From contig JAFXAV010000009.1 of assembly GCA_017516785.1 (NCBI GenBank), forward strand, positions 1-6,921: a DNA stretch of 6,921 nt, in the 5' to 3' direction. Of the stretch, positions 1 to 5,132 are shown in pieces. The notes beneath the pieces are model-generated. The model saw nothing but the letters and a program-made list of their open reading frames with translations. It was not told the DNA's origin and did not search any database. How positions within the stretch are numbered: position 1 is the stretch's first letter; each line of letters starts with the position of its first letter. The position numbers were made by a program, and so were the translations under genes. The stretch comes from Oscillospiraceae bacterium (GTDB taxonomy: Bacteria > Bacillota_A > Clostridia > Oscillospirales > Oscillospiraceae).

Positions 1-1941
1 GATGAAATTCTTCCGTTCATTCAGGGCATCCCCCAGCAGAACATCGAAATAATGGGCAGTCCGCTCCGCATCCTCCGGCATGACCTTGATCAGGCGGCGG
101 GTCTCGGGATTCATGGTGGTCATCCACATCATCTCCGGGTCATTCTCACCAAGACCCTTGGAGCGCTGAATGGTGACCTTCTTCCCCTCCAGACCCTTGA
201 GGATCTTTGCCTTTTCCTGCTCGTTGTAAGCAAACCAGGTCTTGTCCTTGCAGGTAATTTCAAACAGGGGAGATTCCGCGATATACACATATCCATCCCG
301 GATCAGGGTGGGACAGAGGCGGTAGAGCATAGTCAGAATCAGGGTGCGGATCTGGAAGCCGTCCACGTCCGCATCGGTACAGATGACCACTTTGTTCCAG
401 CGCAGGTTGTCGATATCAAAGCTGCTCAGTTCCTTGGCCTTCTTGCCCTGAACCTCCACACCGCATCCCAGCACCTTCATCAGATCGGTGATGATGGGAG
501 AAGCAAAGATCTTATTATAATCCGCCTTCAGGCAGTTCAGAATCTTGCCCCGGACAGGCATGATGCCCTGGAACTCTGCGTCCCGGCTCATTTTGACACT
601 GCCCAATGCAGAGTCACCCTCCACGATGTACAGCTCCCGGAGGCTGGTATCCCGGCTGCGGCAGTCCACGAATTTCTGCACCCGGTTGGCAATGTCGATG
701 GAGCCGGACAGCTTTTTCTTCACACTGGACTTGGTTTTTTCCGCGGATTCCCTGGCCCGTTTGTTCACCAGGATCTGCTCCGCGGCCTTGGCAGCCTCCT
801 GGGCATTCTCAATAAACCAGACCTGCAGCTGCTCCTTGAAGAAAGCCGTCATGGCATCCTGGGTAAACTTGGAGTTCACCGATTTCTTTGTCTGATTTTC
901 AAAGCAGCCGATGGTGGAGAAGCAGTTGGTCACCATCACCAGAGAGTCCTGGATATCCTGGAAGAGAATCTTACTCTCGTTCTTGGTATATTTGTTGTTG
1001 TCCTTCAGATACTTGTCGAAAGCAGCGGTGAAGCCCAGGCGCACGGCCCGGTCGGGGCTGCCACCGTATTCCAGCCAGGAAGAGTTGTGGTAATACTCAA
1101 TGTGGCTGACCTGCTTACTAAAGCAGAAGGAGGCAGTGATCTTCAGCTTCATCTCCGGGCGGTTTTCCGCATCCCGGCCCCGGCGCTCCGTTTCCCAGTA
1201 AGCAGGCATGGTGAAGGCATTGTCCCCCACCAGCTCCTCGATATACTGGCGGATGCCGTCAGCGTAGCAAAATTCCTCTTCCTCAAATTTCCGGCCCACC
1301 TGGTTGCGGAACTTGAAGCGGATACCCTTGTTCACCACCGCCTGCCGGCGCAGCACATCCCGGTAGTATTCCACGGGAATGTTGATGTCGGTGAAGACCT
1401 CCTTATCCGGCTTCCAGTGGAAGCAGGAACCGGTCTTTTTCCGGTCGGCTTCCTGCTTTTTCATCTTACCCTTGATCCGGCCTTTTTCAAAGTGGAGATC
1501 ATACCGGAATCCGTCCCGGCGGACAATAACATCAAAAAACTCGGAAGCATACTGGGTAGCGCAGGAACCCAGGCCGTTGAGGCCCAGGGAATATTCGTAG
1601 TTTTCACCGTTTTCGCCATACTTGCCGCCTGCGTACATTTCGCAGAAGACCAGCTCCCAGTTATAGCGTTTTTCCTTTTCATTCCAGTCCACGGGACAGC
1701 CGCGGCCGAAGTCCTCCACTTCCACGGATAAGTCTTCGTAGCGGGTGACGATGATGGTATCGCCATGGCCCTCTCTCGCCTCATCGATGGCGTTGGACAG
1801 GATCTCAAATACCGCGTGTTTACAGCCCTCCAGATCGTCAGAGCCGAAAATGACCGCAGGACGCTTACGCACCCGGTCCTCGCCCTTCAGCATGGAAATA
1901 CTGGAATTTCCGTATTGTTCAGTTTGCTTTTTTGTAGCCAT
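1..1941 (-). CDS. Type IIA DNA topoisomerase B subunit, divergent GyrB/ParE-like paralogue (3' end off window)
   Basis: This is the ATPase and Toprim subunit of a gyrase/topoisomerase IV type enzyme, expected to pair with a GyrA/ParC-like subunit to pass DNA duplexes. The frame is open for 647 codons from the ATG at 1939-1941 to the left edge. A GHKL ATPase comes first: EILSNAIDEA (residues 46-55, candidate general base E46 and Mg-binding N50), DFGRG (77-81), AGGKYG (104-109) and LNGLGS (121-126). The transducer QTK loop is at 350-352. The Toprim domain has EGDSA (441-445), PVRGKILN and DADVDG (523-528), and an SKGLGE motif near residue 590. The end reads LLGDALNERKNFI, like the last turns of GyrB, so probably only 10-20 residues are missing. 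The ribosome binding site AGGTAGG (1951-1957) is moderate. It differs from housekeeping GyrB: the usual RKRPGMYIGS is RKRPAVIFGS, and DNGRG is DFGRG. I infer the third GyrB-like paralogue seen in Clostridia. Its A-subunit partner would be expected just beyond the left edge. Confidence 0.9.
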   Translation of the reverse strand, partial: MATKKQTEQYGNSSISMLKGEDRVRKRPAVIFGSDDLEGCKHAVFEILSNAIDEAREGHGDTIIVTRYEDLSVEVEDFGRGCPVDWNEKEKRYNWELVFCEMYAGGKYGENGENYEYSLGLNGLGSCATQYASEFFDVIVRRDGFRYDLHFEKGRIKGKMKKQEADRKKTGSCFHWKPDKEVFTDINIPVEYYRDVLRRQAVVNKGIRFKFRNQVGRKFEEEEFCYADGIRQYIEELVGDNAFTMPAYWETERRGRDAENRPEMKLKITASFCFSKQVSHIEYYHNSSWLEYGGSPDRAVRLGFTAAFDKYLKDNNKYTKNESKILFQDIQDSLVMVTNCFSTIGCFENQTKKSVNSKFTQDAMTAFFKEQLQVWFIENAQEAAKAAEQILVNKRARESAEKTKSSVKKKLSGSIDIANRVQKFVDCRSRDTSLRELYIVEGDSALGSVKMSRDAEFQGIMPVRGKILNCLKADYNKIFASPIITDLMKVLGCGVEVQGKKAKELSSFDIDNLRWNKVVICTDADVDGFQIRTLILTMLYRLCPTLIRDGYVYIAESPLFEITCKDKTWFAYNEQEKAKILKGLEGKKVTIQRSKGLGENDPEMMWMTTMNPETRRLIKVMPEDAERTAHYFDVLLGDALNERKNFI

Positions 1942-1991
1942 TTACAGTTACCTACCTAGATTCGCATAATTATCCATAATAATTCCAGTTT

Positions 1992-2020
1992 ATTATACGC
2001 AAAAAAGAAAAGAAAGTCAA
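1992..2020 (-). promoter_or_regulatory. Sigma-A type promoter for the topoisomerase gene
   Basis: On the minus strand, a -35 box TTGACT (2015-2020) and a perfect -10 box TATAAT (1992-1997) are separated by exactly 17 bases. The predicted start is near 1985, giving a leader of about 44 bases before the ATG. The match is near consensus, so expression is probably constitutive. Box identity and spacing are seen directly; activity is inferred. Confidence 0.8.
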
Positions 2021-2053
2021 GGAACGCGGCATTTTCCCTCTTACCTCCTCTGT

Positions 2054-2164
2054 TGTCATCCCAAGCGAAACGCAGTGAAGTCGAGGGATCTACGCACTTA
2101 CAAGCCTGTACGCAGATCGACAGTGCGTAGATCCTTCGGCCCGCTCCGTTCACTCAGGATGACA
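2054..2164. repeat. Palindromic REP/MITE-like intergenic repeat, 111 bp
   Basis: The element is bounded by an 8-base inverted repeat, TGTCATCC (2054-2061) and GGATGACA (2157-2164). It contains a perfect 13-base inverted repeat, GGATCTACGCACT (2086-2098) and AGTGCGTAGATCC (2122-2134), around a 23-base centre. The outer halves also pair imperfectly (AGCGAAACGCAGTGAAG against CCGTTCACTCAGG). No transposase frame and no convincing target duplication are visible. From memory, repeats with TGTCATCC ends and a GGATCT core are scattered through gut Clostridia genomes; that comparison was not run. It sits between two divergent promoters and could insulate them, but this is speculation. Confidence 0.7.
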
Positions 2165-2176
2165 GGCATTTACTCA

Positions 2177-2203
2177 TATCGTAAATTATTTATCGTTTAT
2201 CGT
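2177..2203. promoter_or_regulatory. Possible operator: three TATCGT repeats upstream of the DUF2975 operon promoter
   Basis: TATCGT occurs at 2177-2182, 2191-2196 and 2198-2203; the last two lie in a perfect tandem of the 7-mer TTTATCG (2189-2202). The block ends 10 bases before the -35 box. The operon encodes a small Cro/C1 HTH protein, so autoregulation through these repeats is plausible. The block is AT-rich and could instead be an UP element. Repeats are seen directly; the operator role is inference. Confidence 0.3.
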
Positions 2204-2213
2204 TAAATTTTAG

Positions 2214-2242
2214 TTGACAAACATTCATTCCCATGCTATAGT
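2214..2242 (+). promoter_or_regulatory. Sigma-A type promoter of the DUF2975-HTH operon
   Basis: A perfect -35 box TTGACA (2214-2219) and a -10 box TATAGT (2237-2242) are 17 bases apart. A start near 2249 would give a leader of about 29 bases carrying AAGGAGG (2264-2270), placed 7 bases before the first ATG. No other good promoter was seen inside the three-gene unit. Confidence 0.8.
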
Positions 2243-2277
2243 GAAGACACAAAAACAAATCACAAGGAGGCTTCACC

Positions 2278-2889
2278 ATGAATAACCTTTCCACCACTGC
2301 CAAAAAGCTGGACAAAGTTTTGGAGATTGCCCACATTGTTCTGGGCGCGCTGGCCATTGCCTGCATCGTCGGCGTGGCACTGATCGCTGTTGCCTGGATC
2401 TTCAAGCTGGATCCCACCATGATCGGCACCGGGTACGAGAACTTTGACATCGGTTTCCTGGAATTAGAGGTTGCCCCTTCCTTCGCCCCTGACAAATGGC
2501 TGGTTCTGCTCCAGGGTGCCATTTCCCTGCTGGTGGGCTGCCGCCTGGCCTATGACAGCCGCCGGGGCGTGGGCTACGTCCGGGAGATCCTGCATCCCAT
2601 GATCGAAGAAAAGCCTTTCGACAGCATTGTCAGCACCAATCTGAAAAAGCTGGCCCGCCTCAGCATCAACCTGGGCATCCTCTGCAACATCATCATCCTC
2701 TCCGAGCAGATCATGACCGTCTTTGTCTACGATCTGCCCAGCCTGCTGATCAGCGAGAAGATCCTCCATGTAGGCGGAATGTTCCAGGTAGACCTGACCT
2801 TCCTGATCTACTGGGCCGCACTCCTGCTCCTGAGCTACGTCTTCCGCTACGGCGAAGAGTTGCAGCAGCTGTCTGATGAAACTTTATAA
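2278..2889 (+). CDS. DUF2975 family four-helix membrane protein, first copy
   Basis: This is a 203-residue integral membrane protein whose biochemical function is unknown. Four hydrophobic segments are visible, at about 18-42, 73-92, 125-148 and 170-189. The loop between segments 2 and 3 is positively charged (RR at 95-96, KK at 123-124), which places it and both termini in the cytoplasm. That loop carries the KPF motif (112-114) followed by an LKKLARL-type amphipathic start to helix 3, typical of DUF2975. The protein ends with FRYGEELQQLSDETL, the family's C-terminal signature. The start is set by AAGGAGG seven bases upstream. It heads an operon with a second DUF2975 gene and a small HTH gene, an arrangement like yoaS-yozG in Bacillus subtilis. 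The regulatory link to the HTH protein is inferred from context only. Confidence 0.85.
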   Translation: MNNLSTTAKKLDKVLEIAHIVLGALAIACIVGVALIAVAWIFKLDPTMIGTGYENFDIGFLELEVAPSFAPDKWLVLLQGAISLLVGCRLAYDSRRGVGYVREILHPMIEEKPFDSIVSTNLKKLARLSINLGILCNIIILSEQIMTVFVYDLPSLLISEKILHVGGMFQVDLTFLIYWAALLLLSYVFRYGEELQQLSDETL

Positions 2890-2900
2890 GGGGAACTGCC

Positions 2901-3509
2901 ATGAACAACCTGAGTAAATCCGCGAAATTTATATCCCTGCTGTTGAATCTTTTATGCTGGGCCGCTTTGTTAGGCAGCCTTCTCTATGGACTTGCTTCTA
3001 TCGTCAGCAGTTATCAGATTTGGCAAAATCCTGCCGCCCAGGAGGGCATCACCAGTGTCCACGGCATTACACTGGATTACATCAGCTTTTACTCTGAGGA
3101 AGGTATTGTAATCGAAAACAGCCAGCTTCTGAAAATGAGCCTTCTATCCCTTCCGGTTTACTTTGTCCAGGTTCCCCTGACCTGCTACGGCATCCAGCTT
3201 CTGCGGAAGCTTCTGGCGCTGGTGAGCCAGAAGCGGCCTTTCTCCGGTGCTTCCCGGATCCTGAAAAAACTGGGCTGGGTCAGCCTCTCTGTGGCACTGA
3301 TCCAGAATGTCACCGACTGGGCCATCCAGCATCAGGCCAATTTCGGCTATCAGCTCTCCAAACTGTTTTTAGGCAGTTCCATTACCAATGTCTCCTTCCA
3401 GTATAAGCTGGACAGTACATTTCTGGTGGTTGCTGTAGTTGTGTTCATTCTTTCCGGCGTGTTCCGCTACGGCGAAGAATTGCAGCAGCTCTCTGACGAG
3501 ACCCTGTAA
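2901..3509 (+). CDS. DUF2975 family four-helix membrane protein, second copy
   Basis: This 202-residue paralogue of the upstream gene has the same plan: start MNNLS, hydrophobic segments at about 10-35, 80-102, 122-142 and 172-189, a basic cytoplasmic loop containing KRPF (111-114), and an identical 16-residue tail, VFRYGEELQQLSDETL (187-202). The first extracytoplasmic loop (about 36-79) is longer than in copy one and shows little similarity to it. Its ribosome binding site AAGGGGA (2888-2894) overlaps the previous stop codon, so the two are probably translationally coupled. The pair could form a hetero-oligomer or sense two cues. It is best explained as an old tandem duplication, because most of the sequence has diverged. 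Function is unknown. Confidence 0.85.
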   Translation: MNNLSKSAKFISLLLNLLCWAALLGSLLYGLASIVSSYQIWQNPAAQEGITSVHGITLDYISFYSEEGIVIENSQLLKMSLLSLPVYFVQVPLTCYGIQLLRKLLALVSQKRPFSGASRILKKLGWVSLSVALIQNVTDWAIQHQANFGYQLSKLFLGSSITNVSFQYKLDSTFLVVAVVVFILSGVFRYGEELQQLSDETL

Positions 3510-3521
3510 GGAGGGTATCCC

Positions 3522-3731
3522 ATGCCTATTATTTTACGTCTTGACCGTGTCATGGCTGACAGAAAAATGTCGCTGAACGAACTTTCCGAAAAAGTGGGGG
3601 TCTCCAATGTTAATCTCTCCAAGCTGAAGACAGGAAAAGTCAGCGCCGTCCGCTTCTCCACCCTGGAAGCCATCTGCGAAGCCCTGGACTGCCAGCCGGG
3701 AGATATTCTGGAATATAAAAAGGAAGTATAA
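3522..3731 (+). CDS. Small Cro/C1-family HTH regulator (YozG-like)
   Basis: This 69-residue protein is almost entirely one Xre/Cro-C1 helix-turn-helix domain. It begins MPIILRLDRVMADRKMSLNE; the HTH proper spans about 17-38 (SLNELSEKVGVSNVNLSKLK), and a third helix region reads RFSTLEAICEALDCQPGDIL (44-63), the usual end of the HTH_26 type. It has no sensor or dimerisation extension, so any signal must come from a partner. The start is fixed by a strong AAGGAGGG (3508-3515) that overlaps the upstream stop. Small regulators of this type are commonly encoded directly after DUF2975 genes. I infer that it regulates its own operon and may be controlled by the membrane proteins. The DNA target is unknown; TATCGT repeats at 2177-2203 are candidates. 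Confidence 0.9.
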   Translation: MPIILRLDRVMADRKMSLNELSEKVGVSNVNLSKLKTGKVSAVRFSTLEAICEALDCQPGDILEYKKEV

Positions 3732-3744
3732 ACAGTCGTTTAAC

Positions 3745-3886
3745 TTCGTAGGGGAGGGTCTTGACCCTCCCGCCTAAATTGCGGTGCAATTGGGGATTTT
3801 CCGAAGGAAAATAGCATTTTATCGCCTGTGGCGATGTCATTTTGCAAAGCAAAATGACCGGGAGGGTCAAGACCCTCCCCTACGAA
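3745..3886. repeat. Six-hairpin palindromic element with 28-bp perfect terminal inverted repeats
   Basis: The 142-base element is bounded by perfect 28-base inverted arms (3745-3772 and 3859-3886). Each arm contains its own palindrome: GGGAGGGTC-TT-GACCCTCCC (3752-3771) and GGGAGGGTC-AA-GACCCTCCC (3860-3879). Between them lie four more perfect hairpins, all with three-base loops: AATTGC-GGT-GCAATT (3777-3791), ATTTTCC-GAA-GGAAAAT (3796-3812), ATCGCC-TGT-GGCGAT (3821-3835) and GTCATTTTGC-AAA-GCAAAATGAC (3836-3858). The last two hairpins and the right arm are directly adjacent with no spacer. No U-tract follows any stem, so it is not a classic terminator. No coding frame with family resemblance crosses it, and no clear target duplication flanks it. 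It is probably a non-autonomous interspersed element or a structured RNA; which of these is undecided. Confidence 0.85.
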
Positions 3887-3929
3887 TACGTCGTAAAATG
3901 ATAATTTACTTCTCTATGAATTTTCCCTC

Positions 3930-3958
3930 TTGTTTTTTGTATCATTAGCGGTTATAAT
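3930..3958 (+). promoter_or_regulatory. Promoter of the DUF1858 gene
   Basis: A perfect -10 box TATAAT (3953-3958) lies 17 bases after a weak -35 box TTGTTT (3930-3935). The predicted start near 3965 leaves a leader of about 25 bases with AGGAGG (3976-3981), 8 bases before the ATG. The weak -35 could mean moderate strength or dependence on an activator. Confidence 0.65.
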
Positions 3959-3989
3959 AGCGAAAGATAAAAAATAGGAGGCTATCAAA

Positions 3990-4220
3990 ATGGCTGTTAA
4001 AATTGAAAAATCCACCATTATCGGTGATGTTCTGGACATCGCACCCCACGCTGCTCCCCTGTTCTTCGCTATCGGCATGCACTGCCTGGGCTGCCCCTCT
4101 TCCCGTGGCGAGACCGTCGAGGAAGCCTGCATGGTGCACGGCATCGACTGCGAGCCCTTCCTGGCCCAGCTGAACCACTTCCTGGCTGCCTACGAAGCTG
4201 CAGAGGCTGAGAAGAACTAA
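3990..4220 (+). CDS. DUF1858 / hybrid-cluster-protein-associated redox disulfide domain protein
   Basis: This is a 76-residue, single-domain soluble protein. The start of the domain (STIIGDVLDIAPHAAPLF, 8-25) and the core GMHCLGCPSSRGETVEEAC (29-47) match the DUF1858 pattern also found at the N terminus of ScdA/Ric iron-sulfur repair proteins and in small stand-alone proteins associated with hybrid cluster protein. Cysteines are at 32, 35, 47 and 54; C32-x-x-C35 is the likely redox disulfide or metal pair. The C terminus is a short Ala/Glu-rich helix. The gene is monocistronic, with its own promoter and a strong terminator. No hybrid cluster protein gene is adjacent here, so a role in nitrosative or redox stress is only inferred from the family. 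Confidence 0.85.
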   Translation: MAVKIEKSTIIGDVLDIAPHAAPLFFAIGMHCLGCPSSRGETVEEACMVHGIDCEPFLAQLNHFLAAYEAAEAEKN

Positions 4221-4230
4221 CAATACCGGC

Positions 4231-4265
4231 AATGCCATCCCGGAATACGCCGGGATGGCATTTTT
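4231..4265 (+). terminator. Intrinsic terminator of the DUF1858 gene
   Basis: A perfect 13-base stem, AATGCCATCCCGG (4231-4243) and CCGGGATGGCATT (4250-4262), with a six-base loop is followed by a T-run (4261-4265) and further T-rich sequence. It begins 10 bases after the stop codon. Confidence 0.9.
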
Positions 4266-4284
4266 ATTTTCCTTCATCAGCCTC

Positions 4285-4388
4285 TTGCCTCCCCCTGTGG
4301 GGGGTGGTGGCCGAGCGCAAGCGAGGTCGTAGAGGGTACACCCTCTCAGTCACGCCTTACGGCGTGCCAGCTCTCCCGGTGGGAGAGC
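4285..4388. repeat. Third palindromic intergenic repeat, about 104 bp
   Basis: The element is built around the palindrome AGAGGGT-AC-ACCCTCT (4331-4346). Each half carries a hairpin on its outer side: CCCCC-TGT-GGGGG (4291-4303) on the left and GCTCTCCC-GGT-GGGAGAGC (4370-4388) on the right. An inner hairpin, CACGCC-TTAC-GGCGTG (4351-4366), lies in the right half; the left-half equivalent (around GCCGAGCGCAAGCGAGG) is degraded. The two halves are imperfect inverted copies of each other. Exact ends are uncertain and may extend to about 4402. It fills most of the gap between the terminator and trmK, and no clear promoter for trmK is visible around it. Similar CCCTCTCAGTC...CTCTCCC repeats are, from memory, common in Oscillospiraceae; not checked. 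Confidence 0.65.
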
Positions 4389-4430
4389 CACGGCGGCTTC
4401 GCAACAATTCATAAATCTGGAGGAATCCCC

Positions 4431-5132
4431 ATGAAAATCCCCCTTTCCAACCGGCTTCTGGCTTGCTGCAATTATGTAAACCGTGGTGACCGGGTTGCCG
4501 ATGTAGGCTGTGATCACGGCTATCTGGGTATTTATCTGCTTACCCAAGGCATCGCCAGTTCCGTGATCGAAGCTGACGTGGCCGAAGGCCCCCTGCAAAG
4601 CGCCATGCGCAATGCTATCAAGTTCGGTACCCGCAGCAAAATGTCTTTCTACCTGTCCGACGGTCTGAAGAACGTCCCCCGGGACTTCGATACCCTGGTC
4701 TGTGCCGGCATGGGTGCTGACACCATCATGTCCATCATCGCCCATGCCTACGATGCCGACTGGCTGGCCGACCCCAAATACCGTCTGATTCTGCAATGCC
4801 AGTCCAAACGCCCGGAGCTGCGGCAGTGGCTGTATGACAAAGGCTTCCGCATCAACCGGGAGACTCTGGCAAAAGACGGTAAGTTTATCTACACCATCAT
4901 GGAGGTGGTCTTCGATCCCGGCCACGGTATCACCCCTGCAGAAACTTACATTTCAAAGCAACTTCTGGAGGACAACCATCCCCTACTTCCGGAATATTAC
5001 CAGCGGGTAAAGCATGGCGTAGAGCTAACCATTATGGGCATGAAGCGTGCAAATGATGACCAACTGCCCATCTACGAAACCATTCTGTCTGATCTCACCG
5101 CAATGGAGGAACACATCTATGGCAACCGTTAA
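4431..5132 (+). CDS. trmK: tRNA (adenine(22)-N1)-methyltransferase TrmK
   Basis: TrmK uses S-adenosylmethionine to methylate N1 of A22 in the D-arm region of a subset of bacterial tRNAs. This 233-residue protein is the usual length for the family. The N-terminal Rossmann domain shows the SAM-binding motif ADVGCDHGYLGIYL (23-36), an acidic residue after strand 2 (IEADVAEGP, 46-54, with the family's EGPxQSA pattern), SDGL (76-79) and CAGMGADTI (91-99), which corresponds to the catalytic-site IAGMGG segment; here the second Gly is Ala. The C-terminal part (about 160-233) is helical, as in Bacillus TrmK. The start has GGAGG (4419-4423) seven bases upstream. It overlaps the next gene by 14 bases, the same trmK-yqfO pairing known in Bacillus subtilis. 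No convincing promoter is visible; a palindromic repeat occupies the upstream gap. Confidence 0.92.
   Translation: MKIPLSNRLLACCNYVNRGDRVADVGCDHGYLGIYLLTQGIASSVIEADVAEGPLQSAMRNAIKFGTRSKMSFYLSDGLKNVPRDFDTLVCAGMGADTIMSIIAHAYDADWLADPKYRLILQCQSKRPELRQWLYDKGFRINRETLAKDGKFIYTIMEVVFDPGHGITPAETYISKQLLEDNHPLLPEYYQRVKHGVELTIMGMKRANDDQLPIYETILSDLTAMEEHIYGNR
5105..5109 (+). promoter_or_regulatory. Ribosome binding site that fixes the start of the Nif3-family gene
   Basis: GGAGG lies inside the last codons of trmK, eight bases before the ATG at 5119. The same frame is open further upstream to an ATG at 5047, but that start lacks a ribosome binding site and adds residues outside the family. I therefore choose 5119, which gives MATVKDVLTYVE as in homologues. 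Confidence 0.8.

Larger units (their letters stand above)
1942..2277. other. Divergent intergenic region without genes
   Basis: These 336 bases separate the leftward topoisomerase gene from the rightward DUF2975 operon. They hold one near-consensus promoter for each direction, a 111-base palindromic repeat placed between the two -35 boxes, and an AT-rich block with TATCGT repeats just before the rightward promoter. The short frames that cross the repeat have no family resemblance, and I do not consider them genes. Confidence 0.75.

Noticed and set aside
52..1731. A 559-codon open frame on the plus strand.
   Set aside because: It lies antisense to the topoisomerase gene, has no family resemblance and no ribosome binding site. 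It is a long shadow caused by the codon use of the real minus-strand gene, whose GHKL and Toprim motifs are clear.
1956..2153. A 65-codon minus-strand frame over the intergenic repeat.
   Set aside because: Most of it is the palindromic repeat and the topoisomerase promoter. It shows no protein family signature.
3745..3886. The hairpin element read as a CRISPR array or a simple intrinsic terminator.
   Set aside because: The units are different palindromes rather than identical repeats with spacers, and no T-run follows the GC-rich stems.
3735..3894. GTCGT on both sides of the hairpin element (3735-3739 and 3890-3894) as a target site duplication.
   Set aside because: The copies are at unequal distances from the element (5 and 3 bases) and only five bases long, which is compatible with chance.
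5047..5118. Upstream ATG at 5047 as the start of the Nif3-family protein.
   Set aside because: It would add 24 residues unlike the family, has no ribosome binding site, and lies deep within trmK. The ATG at 5119 has GGAGG at good spacing and matches homologues.
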